This document shows, in pieces, positions 14,401 to 23,425 of a stretch of DNA of 64,000 bases. The position numbers and the translations under genes are program-made. Positions within the stretch are counted from its first letter, which is position 1; the number at the start of each line of letters is the position of its first letter. Under the pieces are notes generated by a model that was not told where the DNA came from, did not search any database, and was given only the letters and a program-made list of their open reading frames with translations. This DNA is from Aurelia coerulea (taxonomy: Eukaryota; Cnidaria; Scyphozoa; Semaeostomeae; Ulmaridae), in contig CM076947.1 of NCBI GenBank assembly GCA_039566865.1, positions 23,251,501-23,315,500 of the forward strand, written 5' to 3'.

Positions 14401-17400
14401 GTGGTCCAAGATCTGCCAGTTTATCAGCCTCTTTATCTGCAAAGTAAAGCAGAGTCACTCACAGTTACAATCTCAAATAAACTTAACTTTGCAATTACCA
14501 AAAATATTTTTCCAATTTTCATAAGAACTCAGCGCTGGAAACATATGAGACGTCCCAAAATTACTTTACAGGTGGGTATACAAATTTTGATAGGAAAATC
14601 AAATCCAACTCTACTACCAACAAAATTGCAAGAGGAAGAAGAAAATGACAGGATGAGACATTAAAAGAAGACAAATATAATAGATAGAGAGGAAAGAGAG
14701 GAGTAAAAAAGAGGTCACCATGTCAGAGACTAAGCTTCTGCACTAAAAGAAATGTGATTGATTTCTGTAATTAAATGAAGATAAATATTTATCAAAGAGA
14801 GAGGGAAAGAGAGAGAGAGAGAGAGAGAGAGGGAGAGCTAGTTGGTCTATTGCAACTATTGCCCTTACAAGAGGAGACAAAACAAAGATACTACTTTGCA
14901 GCAAGCTAAGACTGTTTTCAAGCACTACAGAAATTGTGAACTTTTCTTTGGTGTGGCAACTCAATATTTAAAGAAGTCAACACATGACAAAAGCAAAACT
15001 AAAAGTCAATATACTTAGATTTTCATAGCTTCCTATCAATAACCATTATTCCAAACACACTTACACCTTTCCTCTTTTTTCTCAAAATTTTCACCGCATG
15101 TCGGCGGCCTCTTCAATGAGTATGTTTGAATCTTGCGAACCTTGCGTTCTTGCACTGCTTAGATTTCCATAAATTATACTGTTATCAAAACTGTTCAAAG
15201 ACTTCCATCAAAAGACATTTTTGAAAATGGCCCAGTTAGTCTTAAGCTACTAATACTCTGAAAAAGAAAACATACCTAAGCCACCATTGTTAATTGGAGT
15301 TCCATTTCTTGGACTTGGAACTGGCTGCACTGGAATACTAGTGTTTGTTGAATGTGAGTCACTAAAGAAATCAACTTCTTTATCTTCAGGGCTTGCTGGT
15401 GCATGGTGATAATTATCAACGTGTAACTATGAATGGGAAGTGATTTTGATTGTGAAAACGGTAAATGTTAAATATTTTGCTTAGATTGCTCCCCTGTATT
15501 TACGCAACGCATCGGGGCAGGCATTTTATTACTCTTACATTTACAAAGTTTGCTATCATCAATTTTGCAATTAACATGACAAACCACTTCTTACATGCAT
15601 AAGAGGTTCATTGGAGTACTCCACATTTTGCTAGCAGAATTTTTCAAATGACCTGTTAGAGACATTTTGCAGTTAGGCTTTCATAAATGGTGAATTTTAG
15701 GGCCTTCATGGAATAAACATTTGCAAATTTGCCTCAGACACAAACGTTCTTTGCCTTTAGTTATTACATTTCATTGAACTGGATCCTTAAGTGAAAGAAA
15801 AGTGCAAATGCAAAATTAACATTCCATAGCATAGCATAGGCTGCAAATCTTTCAAAAGGTTGGTGTAAAATTAAATGACCTCTATTTCTTTGAACTGAAT
15901 GACTTCAAAGAAACTTTAGCTACTTTGCTATTATTCTTCAGTTGGAATTTTCTAAAATCTTCAATATTTTCAGATTTGGAATGTTTTTCTTCTTTTTCAA
16001 GAGTTCAAGAAAAATTTTCAAAAAAATTTAAAACCATCGTAATTTCTAAACTTTTCTGATGCAACATGAAATACTTTGCAAGAAAACCATAGTTTATGAA
16101 TATGTCTACAATATCGTATCAAGCAAAAGTCTATCACTCTTCTGGTTTATGATTTAGAAATTTGATGACCTCACATCCTCAAATAAGTTAGAATATGAAA
16201 GACGCTGTGATTTTGAAAAATATGCAAAATTTGTGAAAAGTCTAATGGTAGAATCATAGGTAAATAGCTAAAGATTTCTTTCAAGTCATTCAACTGAAAG
16301 AAATAGGTCATAGAATTCTCACCCACCTATTTATGCCGATTTAAAGATTTGGAACCTATGCTCCATAGCATACATACCACATCAGTGCCATACTGCTGAC
16401 AGGCTTTTTGTGCCAGAGATTGCAGTTTTTCTCTATACATTGCAGCAACACGGCTATATAAGAAAATTCAATTTATTAATACATTAGAACCTCCATATAA
16501 TGCACACACCTGTGGGATCAATGTTATTGACCGTTGTAGAGATGTGTCCGTTGCATAGAGGTGTCCGTTAATGGAGGTTCCACAGTAGTTCTATTCTGGG
16601 AACCAAACAGAAACTTTTAATTTATCAATACATTAGAACCTCCATATAATGCACACACCTGTGGGATCAATGTTATTGACCGTTGTAGAGATGTGTCCGT
16701 TGCAAAAAGGTGTCCATTAATGGAGGTTCCACAGTAGTTCTATTCTGGGAACCAAACAGTAACTATCTGAATAAAGACTTCCTGGAAAGTTAAAAACATT
16801 ATCTACAACAAAGTAAGCAGAAGAGATGCCATAAGAAAGCCACTGTACCTTTTGTACTTTGCACCTGAATCAGAAGTAGTCAAATTGTGCTGTCTAAAAA
16901 ATGCATTCTACAAAAAAGATGAAATATAGCATTAGATTGATAAGTTTACATCATGTCCACAAACCTCTAGGTGTCTAGCAGATCAGAAAATGTTGAAGTT
17001 ATTGAGGACTCTGCAACAGAATGAATTCAACAACATTCCATGACATATTAGAGCCTGCTATGATCTCCATATCACTTATAATTTCAACAGTCTCTCAGCC
17101 CAGAGTTGTAATCAAGTACTGTATTTTTCAGAAAAACAGATCTAATTTTGGTCTTTATTTCACTTCAAAATGAAGAAGAACCACAACTGTTTTACTTACA
17201 GCTTTGGCATTTCCTCCAACTTGCATTGACCGCAGTTGCAGCCAAGTCCAATTTGTGTCAAGTTGTATTGATCTAAGAAAAAAGTACCATGTGTTTATAT
17301 GATGGATAGAGAGTAGCTTCTTTCAATTTTTACATAACTATTTCTTTTCTATCATTGAACTAAAAAATTATCATGCGGGGTGACTCAAAAAAAGTGCCCC

Positions 17401-20400
17401 TGTTTAAAAAATAGTTGCAGCAAATATAGTTGTAGGATAATTACGGGGATTGATTCAATTTGCTAATAGCTGAAGATTGAAGTATTTTTTGCATTTTTTT
17501 GGTAATTTTCAAAGAAGAGTCCTTTGTCAAAGTCAAAAAACTTAATCAATGTTTCAGAACAACTAGAAAATGGCCTAAAATGCGCAATCAAATCTTCTAT
17601 GTCATTTGAAATCCATTCGCAATCCTTTTGAGAAATAGCATGACTAATAAAAGGAAGAATTGAAACTGAGGCGGAAAGTGAAATTGATATCTTATTTATT
17701 GCTCTGAAGAAAGGATTACGGAAAATAGTGAAACTGATAAGTCATGTTTCTTCTATTTCGAGATGCCTCTAATCATATGTTTTTAGGCCATTTTATGGAT
17801 GCTATGCAAGACTAAGTTTTTAAATCTTTCAAATTTACCACAGGACTACTATCCTGAAAATTACCAAAAAACACAAAAAATATTTTGTAACTATTAGAAA
17901 AATTAATTTTGATTGTTATAGCGCAAGCAAACTTGCTGCAATGATTTTCAAACAGGGGGATATTTTGTTGAGTCCTCTGTATTTCTCTAAATAATGAATG
18001 ACAAAGGCAATATAGTGTATGTAAAACTATGACTCATAAAAGGACTTACCCAGTAGCGTAGCCAGGGGGGGCAAGGGGGGGGCGGCCGCCCCCCCAATCA
18101 TCGCCAAAGGTGGTTTTCGAGATTCTTCCAAATCCGTTGAGAAACTGAAGGGGGGGGGGGTAAGTTGTATTTACCTCCAACAGTTGTCGCAGCGCTGTTT
18201 GTGAATGTCAAAAGGGGAAAAGGAAGTCAATCCTTTAACTAATAAATGGCATCTTCGCATCATTTAGTCAACAGGGATGGCAAAAATTTTTGCTCGCTTC
18301 GCTCGCAATTCCAAACATCTGTCATAGTATGTCTCGTATAACATCTTACTACCGCTTGGCTTGTTATCACGTCCAGGCATTGCAACTTTATTAGAATCAA
18401 TGAACCCGACTTAGGTGCCCCTTTAACTGTATATGTGTATTGCACCTATTTGGGAAAGAATATAAATCAAATTAAGTGCTTCTCAGAAATTTCTGCTCGC
18501 TTCGCTCGCACTTCTATGTCTATGCTGTCACTTGTCTGCTTCGGGTCTACTTCATCGCGATTTCTACACTCCCAGATGCATCTAGCATTTACTTATGCCT
18601 TCCTCAATTTTTATCGACAGTGCCCCTCTTTTCGAAAATGCCCTGAAAGTCAATGTGTGCTTCTCAAAAATTTCATCTAAAACCGAAGAGAAAAATAGCT
18701 GGGTATAGGTTGGTAAAGAATTTTCCGATAAATGTCAAATCTTGGCACTGGCAAGTATGATATTGGGAGACGCATTCTAAGCCAAAGTAAAGGATCTTTT
18801 TTCAAAAATTTTTCTCGTGTTCTGATTCATACAATAACTGCCACAAAACGATCAAGGTTTCCTTGTCGCTAAAGGCAAGCAGGCTATTGGAAGATGCATT
18901 CTAAGCCAAAGTAAAGGGCATGGCCCCAAAAATTTTCCTGGGGGCTTCGCCCCCAGGCCCCCTCGTTGTAGTGCCCCCCACTTTATTTATCCTGGCCACA
19001 CCGCTGCATCCTCTTTATGTTTCTTATGCTCATTAAACGTCACCATTCGATTGCACGAGCATTTGCTGTTTTTCTAGCGTTTTGATAAGAGTTTCAAGAC
19101 GACAGTCGAATAAAAATTGAAGTTGGCAAACGATGGTATAAAACCTTCTTCATGGGCCCAAACCCTTAGCATTCTTCGTGAGCCCTCGATGGGTCAATCA
19201 ACCCTTCTGCTCACAAGTGTTCCAATCAATCTACCACGCATGATATGGGTATTCTGATGTTAGCAATAACATTAGAGTTTCTAAACTACAAAATTTTGAT
19301 TAGAATTTAAATAAGACTAAAAGAAGAAGGGAAGCTGTCATTGATTGCTTTTTAAAGTGGCATTGAAACTTTTAATGAACCTATTTCATCTGCTCGTATT
19401 GTTCAGGCATATTCTTGTTTTTGTCCTGGGAGTAGGCAACTCCAAGTAGCTAAATTTTCATCTGCAACTTTAATGAACTTGGTCTTTTTATTCTTCGATT
19501 CTGGGTGGCTTTGTCTAAAAGAGGGTGTTTCCGGCATTCTAAAGGGCGTGGCCCCCAAAAATTTTTCCGGGGGCAAGCCCCCGGACCCCCATCTTTGCTC
19601 GCTTCGCTCGCATCTTGCCCCCCCAAAAGCAGGACCTTGGCTACGCCACTGGACTTACCTGATAAATGTAAGATGGACTCCAAGAGAACGATGAACAGCA
19701 GAGCAATCAATGCACAGGAAAACTCCATATGTGACTGAAGCCCAAGTTGGATTGGATGCTTGACAGTCAAAACACATCTAGAAAAAGAACAATTAAATAA
19801 TGAAAAAACTTGGGTACTATTCTAGAATTGGAGACGTTGACAGGGTTTTGGTAGGGTTTTGATTAGGATCAGTGTAGGCACATATATGCAGGAACGCCAG
19901 GGAGGGGGGAAGGGGGTGACCATCTCTCTTGCCCTCTTGAAAATGGATGAAATTCATTATTTTCCAATTGTTCTGCCCTCAAATTTTCAGTTTCACACCA
20001 TAATAATGTGTTCCGCCTGGCGTTCCTGCATATATGCGATTCTGTACTAGCCCCAAAACTTGGTCAAGGATGAATACATTTTGTGGCATACAGTACAGAC
20101 CTTGCGCACATAAAACATGACGAGAACTCTCTATACATCATTAAAAAGAATTCTTGAGGCATATGAATATGGATGACTGTAAATTTGTCCAAACAAGAAA
20201 CCATGTTACACTCATTTTTTTTATAACAAACTAAGGTCCGGGGCTGGTAGGCTGTTTCTTAAATTTTTAGTTCATTTTGCTACCAAAAGTTTCTTATATG
20301 TTTCTTATATTTTTAATGCCAGAAGTGTAAAGTTAATCTTTTTTGTTTAAAGGGCTCCCAAATTACTTAGTAAGATCTCAAAACAAGTAAATAACATGAC

Positions 20401-21323
20401 TCGCACCACAAATAATTATGTCCAAACAGTTGCTATAACTGTACAGTGTCAAACATTTTAGACTGCGAGACTGTGATAGGAAAACTAAAACTGTAGATTA
20501 AAAACTTCTTAGAGTTTTCTTAGCTTTTTAAATCCAGGTAGCGTGGTTTCTTAATTTTTGAAAAATTGAGCCTACCGTTTCTTATAAGCGGTTTCTTATA
20601 AAAAAATGAGTGTATTGTTCACAAGGCCTGAATTGTAGTGAGGTATAAAATTTATGAATGCCAAGTAACTTTCAAAACTTTAATAGCAAACTAAAAACTT
20701 GTGACCAAAAAAACATTGAATGAACAATGAAATGATTCATGACAAGCAAAACAATGTGACCTTTTCCATTTTAATTTAACATGGTTTTTTTCAAGATCAA
20801 TTTACAAAGATGCGACTATGTAACATTAATGATATAGCTGTAAGGTTTGTCAGCAGTAGGACTGGCTTTCAGGACACGCACATCTACCTAGGCCACATAG
20901 GGCCGAGTACCTGTTGGTGTTGAAAAATTCTTTTTAAAAAATTGTTCCTGTTTTGGATAAATTACACAACTGAAACAAGTTAGAACATTCTCTTGTAATT
21001 CTACCAAAACAAATCAGGCTCCATAATGTCTTAGACGAAGTGGATTTGATCTAAAACTACTCTTCATTAGAAAATATTTACCATTTAACGACCGACATCA
21101 AGTCATTCAAAAATAGGCCTAAATAAAATTTATGAGATTCCACGACACATTTGTTTGGGACAGGAAAAGTGCCAAAGAACAATAGTTCGTTCAACGATCA
21201 GACTTTAAAATAAACTTCGTAAATAAGTTAATGTTCTGAACTTACTTTGTTTTCAGCAGCTGCTGATTTAAGCCTCTTAAAGGCAACTTGAAGATCTTTC
21301 GCTGGCACTTTCGGCTCCGCCAT
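2333..21323 (-). CDS. ARFGAP2: ArfGAP2/3-type Arf GTPase-activating protein (gene span, 17 coding exons)
   Basis: Stimulates GTP hydrolysis on Arf1 at Golgi membranes and works with COPI coat. The spliced exons (listed separately) give about 475 residues, against roughly 520 for human ARFGAP2/3. The zinc finger C-x2-C-x16-C-x2-C uses C28, C31, C48 and C51; the catalytic arginine finger is R56 in HRSLG. Further on come a lysine/glycine stretch resembling the family's KKGLGAKK segment, a conserved RLGMG, and two Glo3-type ISS motifs (AISSKDIF and AISSADLFG), which separate this family from ArfGAP1. The start codon is the first ATG, preceding the family's EPxK..LQ..FKRL helix. The final exon (family ending is an SLQDRY-type tail) was not found down to position 1, so it is either outside the window or too diverged. 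Orthology to ARFGAP2 rather than ARFGAP3 is a guess; the FFRQH segment is closer to ARFGAP2 as I remember it. Confidence 0.93.
2943..3391. mobile_element. Family B MULE-like MITE, degenerate copy
   Basis: Starts AACATAGGACTCAAATC and keeps the internal CATAAACTATGGTTTTCTTG block. The right end is degraded and lies about 33 bases from the ArfGAP exon 16 donor. Confidence 0.75.
3424..3508 (-). CDS. ARFGAP2: ArfGAP exon 16, second ISS motif
   Basis: Encodes [20 protein letters not shown] then DLFGEEKK. Matches the SRLxxLxGSSAISSSDLFG block. Ends phase 1 before GTGAAA. A family B MITE lies about 30 bases downstream of the donor. Confidence 0.94.
3572..4168. mobile_element. Mariner-like foldback MITE with TA duplication
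   Basis: Inverted arms of about 240 bp start CAAGGTGTCCCAAAAAATTG; TA directly flanks both ends. A fragment of the same end recurs at about 54902. Confidence 0.82.
4337..4407 (-). CDS. ARFGAP2: ArfGAP exon 15, first ISS motif
   Basis: Encodes [19 protein letters not shown] then VDKRE. Strong match to the family's QKFxxAKAISSDMFF block. Ends phase 0 before GTAAGT. Confidence 0.95.
4519..4718 (+). mobile_element. tRNA-like SINE of a different family
   Basis: GCGGGGATGGCTCAGTGG (A box) and GGTTCGAGTCC (B box) in about 72 bp, then an unrelated 130-bp body. The acceptor and T stems do not pair well, so this is a SINE head rather than a working tRNA gene. It is inside an ArfGAP intron. Confidence 0.65.
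5344..5384 (-). CDS. ARFGAP2: ArfGAP exon 14 (41 nt)
   Basis: Encodes [13 protein letters not shown] between CAACAG and GTAAGC. Supported mainly by frame continuity between exons 13 and 15. Confidence 0.75.
5774..5854. mobile_element. 81-bp hAT-type mini-MITE
   Basis: Inverted ends TAGCCTGCGTGCA; perfect 8-bp duplication GTAGTAAC at 5766-5773 and 5855-5862. Confidence 0.8.
6713..7309. mobile_element. Family A MULE-like MITE
   Basis: 597 bp. Ends AGCATAGGTTCCAAATC and its inverse; 9-bp duplication CGCAATTAC/CGCAATGAC. An internal TGACGTCA is present. Confidence 0.87.
7364..7420 (-). CDS. ARFGAP2: ArfGAP exon 13 (57 nt)
   Basis: Encodes [19 protein letters not shown] between CTCCAG and GTAATC. 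Phases fit exons 12 and 14. Confidence 0.84.
7513..7810 (+). mobile_element. LINE 3' fragment (CR1/jockey-type reverse transcriptase end)
   Basis: The frame [20 protein letters not shown] followed by [10 protein letters not shown] matches the carboxyl-terminal tail typical of CR1/L2-like reverse transcriptase ORF2, followed by an AT-rich 3' UTR. Heavily 5' truncated. Confidence 0.7.
7982..8169 (+). repeat. Tandem repeat, 47 bp x 4
   Basis: Four almost identical units beginning ACAGAATTAGTTATGCCTGT. Only the last differs slightly at its end (CACATTTCT). In an ArfGAP intron. Confidence 0.95.
8282..8329 (-). CDS. ARFGAP2: ArfGAP exon 12 (48 nt)
   Basis: Encodes [16 protein letters not shown] across flanking phase-2 junctions, between TTTGTAG and GTAAGT. 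Confidence 0.82.
8788..8908. mobile_element. Short MITE with AAACC/GGTTT ends
   Basis: Ends GAGCCAGCTTAGACTAAACC and GGTTCAAATAAAGCTGGTTT are inverted. A relative lies at 57726-57843. Confidence 0.55.
9340..9480 (+). repeat. Dispersed repeat family L
   Basis: A shared core GGGGTAGnCAnnGnCTTTnGCTCCCC followed by a CGCCCTAGTA/GTAGTATTGTA-like segment. Copies also at 13025-13185 and 38965-39120, all in the same orientation, as expected for 3' ends of a retroelement. Confidence 0.5.
9508..9636 (-). CDS. ARFGAP2: ArfGAP exon 11
   Basis: Encodes [11 protein letters not shown] and a Ser/Thr-rich tail ending SSSGFFDT. Low conservation expected here; placed by splice sites and matching phases (2 in, 2 out). 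Confidence 0.85.
10241..10657. mobile_element. GC-rich foldback MITE
   Basis: 417 bp. Arms begin AGGCCCGTTTTATAAGTC and pair for about 40 bp; the inside repeats GTGCCG/CGGCAC motifs in both directions. The overlapping long frames on both strands here are a by-product of the palindrome. No clear duplication. Confidence 0.8.
10755..11834. mobile_element. Non-autonomous hAT element, 1.08 kb
   Basis: Ends CAGTGGTGGAAAAAAT and TTTTTCCACCTCTG are inverted; 8-bp duplication AACGCCAG/AACGCCTG (7 of 8). Contains a long T/C-rich tract at 11540-11780 and GCTTCGCGGCTTCGCGCAC near the right end. It stops 34 bases short of the ArfGAP exon 10 donor. A shortened relative is at 51984-52261. Confidence 0.88.
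11877..12070 (-). CDS. ARFGAP2: ArfGAP exon 10
   Basis: Sixty-four codons beginning [20 protein letters not shown], which aligns with the FSEIERQAQVAEKLRE helix, and ending [15 protein letters not shown] with the RLGMG motif of the family. Donor GTATGT; ends phase 2. Confidence 0.94.
12188..12463. mobile_element. Foldback MITE
   Basis: Ends AATGTGTCCATGAAAGCACA and its inverse (about 30 bp); no duplication identified. Confidence 0.6.
12542..12577 (-). CDS. ARFGAP2: ArfGAP exon 9 (36 nt)
   Basis: Twelve-codon exon [12 protein letters not shown] between TCGTAG and GTGAG. It is the counterpart of the GAKKGLGAQK motif of ARFGAP2, and too short for an open-reading-frame search to catch. Confidence 0.9.
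12589..12735 (+). repeat. Direct duplication (about 111 bp apart)
   Basis: ACAAGCGGTCGATTCAATTA followed by nearby AAGATCACAGAAAT occurs at 12589 and again at 12700, next to ArfGAP exon 9. Confidence 0.7.
13025..13185 (+). repeat. Dispersed repeat family L
   Basis: Core CTGGGGTAGTCATGATCTTT followed by TGCTCCCC, as in the 9340 copy; ends in an A/T-rich run. Confidence 0.5.
14082..14152 (-). CDS. ARFGAP2: ArfGAP exon 8, basic region
   Basis: Encodes [20 protein letters not shown] and ends KGG, phase 0. It begins the lysine/glycine-rich stretch conserved in ArfGAP2/3. Confidence 0.88.
14368..14436 (-). CDS. ARFGAP2: ArfGAP exon 7, linker
   Basis: Encodes [20 protein letters not shown] followed by STK. 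The position matches the LLGTSPK segment of ARFGAP2. Splice phases 1 in and 1 out agree with both neighbours. Confidence 0.88.
14793..14838 (+). repeat. (GA)n microsatellite
   Basis: Interrupted GA/GGGA run of about 45 bp. Confidence 0.9.
15276..15426 (-). CDS. ARFGAP2: ArfGAP exon 6, linker
   Basis: Fifty residues of low-conservation linker containing [10 protein letters not shown], matching the family SPEKKDSDFF, and a Ser/Pro-rich stretch. Ends phase 1 before GTATGT. Confidence 0.9.
15833..16362. mobile_element. Family A MULE-like MITE at exon 5 donor
   Basis: 530 bp. Ends AGCATAGGCTGCAAATC and GATTTGGAACCTATGCT; perfect 9-bp duplication CCATAGCAT at 15824-15832 and 16363-16371. The duplication starts at intron base +7 of ArfGAP intron 5. 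Confidence 0.92.
16378..16453 (-). CDS. ARFGAP2: ArfGAP exon 5
   Basis: Encodes [19 protein letters not shown] and on to GTDV, the last helix of the catalytic domain (family SRAAQxYREKI). Donor GTATGT. A family A MITE is inserted beginning six bases past the donor dinucleotide G. Confidence 0.93.
16481..16766 (+). repeat. Two-copy tandem, 149-bp period, each unit a small foldback
   Basis: The units begin ACATTAGAACCTCCATATAA; each contains the inverse AATGGAGGTTC, so the unit is hairpin-like. Differs at a few bases (GCATAGAGG against GCAAAAAGG). Confidence 0.85.
16849..16907 (-). CDS. ARFGAP2: ArfGAP exon 4
   Basis: Encodes [19 protein letters not shown], corresponding to the FFRQH segment of the ArfGAP fold. 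Ends phase 2 before GTACAG. Confidence 0.94.
17200..17272 (-). CDS. ARFGAP2: ArfGAP exon 3
   Basis: Completes R66 and encodes [19 protein letters not shown], the strongly conserved helix after the zinc finger. Ends phase 0 at GCT before GTAAGT. Confidence 0.95.
17374..17979. mobile_element. Mariner-like foldback MITE
   Basis: Ends GGGGTGACTCAAAAAAAGTG and the inverse near GTTGAGTCCTCTGTA; AAACAGGGG mirrors CCCCTGTTT. Internal arms also pair. Old copy. Confidence 0.7.
18051..19651. mobile_element. hAT element, 1.6 kb, inserted in ArfGAP splice donor
   Basis: Ends CAGTAGCGTAGCCAGG and CCTTGGCTACGCCACTG are inverted; perfect 8-bp duplication GACTTACC at 18043-18050 and 19652-19659. No transposase frame survives. 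Contains three copies of the TGCTCGCTTCGCTCGCA motif (about 18290, 18494 and 19597) and repeated AAGCCAAAGTAAAGG. Confidence 0.94.
19659..19777 (-). CDS. ARFGAP2: ArfGAP exon 2, zinc finger
   Basis: Acceptor TTCTAG precedes ATGTGTTTTGAC. The exon carries all four zinc ligands (CFDC and CIDC, 16 residues apart) and HRSLGVHL with the arginine finger. It ends in ATC AG, phase 2. The donor dinucleotide lies inside the 8-bp target duplication of a hAT element that starts 8 bases downstream. Confidence 0.96.
19881..20037. repeat. Inverted repeat around CATATATGCAGGAACGCCAG
   Basis: A 20-bp arm CATATATGCAGGAACGCCAG is repeated inverted at the other end, about 155 bp in all. In ArfGAP intron 1. Confidence 0.75.
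20096..20630. mobile_element. CAGRCCTTG-ended MITE with a TTTCTTATA-type foldback inside
   Basis: Outer ends CAGACCTTGCGCACATA and CACAAGGCCTG; inner inverted pair around GGTAGGCT (about 20246 and 20571) with many GTTTCTTATA motifs. In ArfGAP intron 1. Confidence 0.55.
21246..21323 (-). CDS. ARFGAP2: ArfGAP exon 1
   Basis: Begins at the ATG (antisense) and encodes 26 residues, [18 protein letters not shown] then a short tail, ending AAC AAA before a GTAAGT donor. Phase 0 at the end. It matches the amino-terminal helix preceding the zinc finger in ArfGAP2/3. Confidence 0.93.
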
Positions 21324-23349
21324 TTTGTCCTCTAGACATGCGAACTGTTCAACAACACACGTCACCCAAGGCCACTTGGAATTTAGCTCCTTCGCAGTCG
21401 AATATTTTCATGCAGTTCAAAAGGGAGCGAAAAAGATTCTTTCCATAAATGTTGGCGAAGGGTTCTAAAAATTTCAAAAAATCACTTTGATGAGCTGCAA
21501 CTGTATCCAGTCAAGTCATCAGTAGAATATGGGAAACAGCTAACACAGCTGTGTGTATATTCCCAACATCAATGGATGGGAGCCACGTATAAAGCTCTGA
21601 TAAAACCAGCTGTATTCTTGCTTGTTGACAATAAACACAGCATCCTTAACAGTCTATAAGAAAGTTTCTAAGAAATTATGTAGTTTTAAAACAGAAGAAA
21701 ATTTCGAAAGCTCAAAGTTCATCAGAAATAAATTGACTCCATGGCAATCTTTTCCCCTGATATTTTGAGCAAAATAGAACATTTTTCAATACATATCAAG
21801 TCAAAACTGCTTTGCACATACAGAAACTTTGGAGGTCATAGAAAAACCCATAGATCGTAAATCATAAATTTTGCATCTAAACATAAGAAATCAAATATCA
21901 AACTTCGTACCAAGACCTCCAATTTTTGTGAAAATTCGAGACGCCGTTCAGCGGTTCAGCAGTTGCTCCAATTAAAAAAGATGTATTCATTTCTACTTCT
22001 AAGCTCATTCTTTGGCGAAAATGTTTCCAAGCATAGTCTGAAATATCCAACTTGCATTACTGCTTGGGGATTAAAAGTGTCAATCGATTCGATCGAGAAC
22101 ATCTGGATTTTTCCAATCAAGGCAAGAAAATACTGATATCCGTTTTCAATTCCAGTCACTGTAGCAGAGATTGGCACCAGCCAGTTCCATTCAGCGGTGT
22201 TTCATTTTCCAAACTCTATTTTTTCAAGATTTAAAGAACTCGCATTGCCTACACTGACATGCTTAGCCTTGTTATGTATCGTAACATCTCTTCTTCTTGT
22301 AGTGTACATGTACATTTTTACCATATTACTAAGCTAAAAGCATATTTTAATAAGAGCTAAGAGCATAATAAATAAGATAAGAACTTTATTCCCTGAGCAT
22401 AGTGAGCATAGGTAGATGTCATCGTAAACGGGCGCAATGGATCATTGACATGGTTCCCTAGTTACGACAAAAGGCGTTCGATTGATTGGATGGGATTCGA
22501 TTTTCTACGTCATTCGATGTTACGAACAATAGGGTTCGAAAGATTGTTTACGATCCTGTTGCGATTTGCTCAAGTTGTGAACGTACGCAAGTTTTATCGC
22601 TGTTCTCGAACACTGAATACTCTGCTATCAAAGAAAACTGAATCAAGAAATCGAAAGAAAAGGCCGAAGAACTCAATCGCCAAAGACTGCATTCGAAAGA
22701 TAGTTCGTTGGTTTTATCGAATTCGAGTTTCGCAAGATGGTAAGTTCGTTTTGATCGTTGAGCATCGTTCTTTCGAACCTTTCATAAGTTTACGCTGTTG
22801 CAACTTGTTTTGAAAATAGATTCACCTTTGCCTACCTTTGCTCTAAGTTTGCTTCTTCTACGCTTGAGATAGCATCAGTGTTTACTTTTGACAAGACTAT
22901 TTATCGAGGAATGACCTTTTTTGATGATAACCAGGGAGCGCAACCATTAACTTTCCGACGAATTTGCGATTGAAGTTTGCAGACACTTTAGGAACAAAGT
23001 TGAGAGAAAATTCATGCAAAGAACCTTAACGAACTTTTTGTGCAACAGTATCTTTTTACTTTCAAACGATTTTGAGAAGCTAGCATTCTTTATCCACTAT
23101 TAAATCGTAAGAAACTCCTGAATAGATTTGTTGTAAATTCTGCCGAAAAGCGGCCTAAGTTGAAAGGAAATTTCAAAAAGAAGTTATTGTTGCTAGGCAG
23201 TGTTTCCACGGTAACTATTGAATTCGAGGCTCGAAGGACAGGACAGGACAGGAATGTTGTTGTCAACAAAACGTCCGTTGGAATGACCTTTTACTCCCAT
23301 TTTTAATTTGAAACAAGCTCTTTACCCCTGAAACATTCTTTTTTAGGAA
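21324..23349. promoter_or_regulatory. Divergent intergenic region between ArfGAP and the plus-strand gene
   Basis: Roughly 2 kb separates the ArfGAP ATG from the ATG of the opposite-strand gene. The plus-strand coding start is preceded directly by a polypyrimidine-AG (CATTCTTTTTTAG then GAA ATG), so at least one 5' UTR exon should lie upstream in this interval. Both promoters must be here, but no TATA box or other core element can be assigned with confidence. A 122-codon frame at 22445-22813 has no splice or similarity support. Confidence 0.5.
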
Positions 23350-23425
23350 ATGCAATCTACCTTCCAAACAATACAGGCAGTTAAGCCACTTTTAAACGAT
23401 TACAAAGAAGTTTCAAAAGATATTG
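23350..23425 (+). CDS. Unidentified gene, exon 1
   Basis: ATG follows a 3' splice-like site, so an upstream noncoding exon is likely. Twenty-five codons, phase 1 at GTAAGT. Confidence 0.8.

Noticed and set aside
22445..22813. 122-codon plus-strand frame between the ArfGAP and unidentified genes
   Set aside because: Arginine- and phenylalanine-heavy translation without recognisable motifs, no splice link to the downstream exons in frame; likely chance or 5' UTR sequence.
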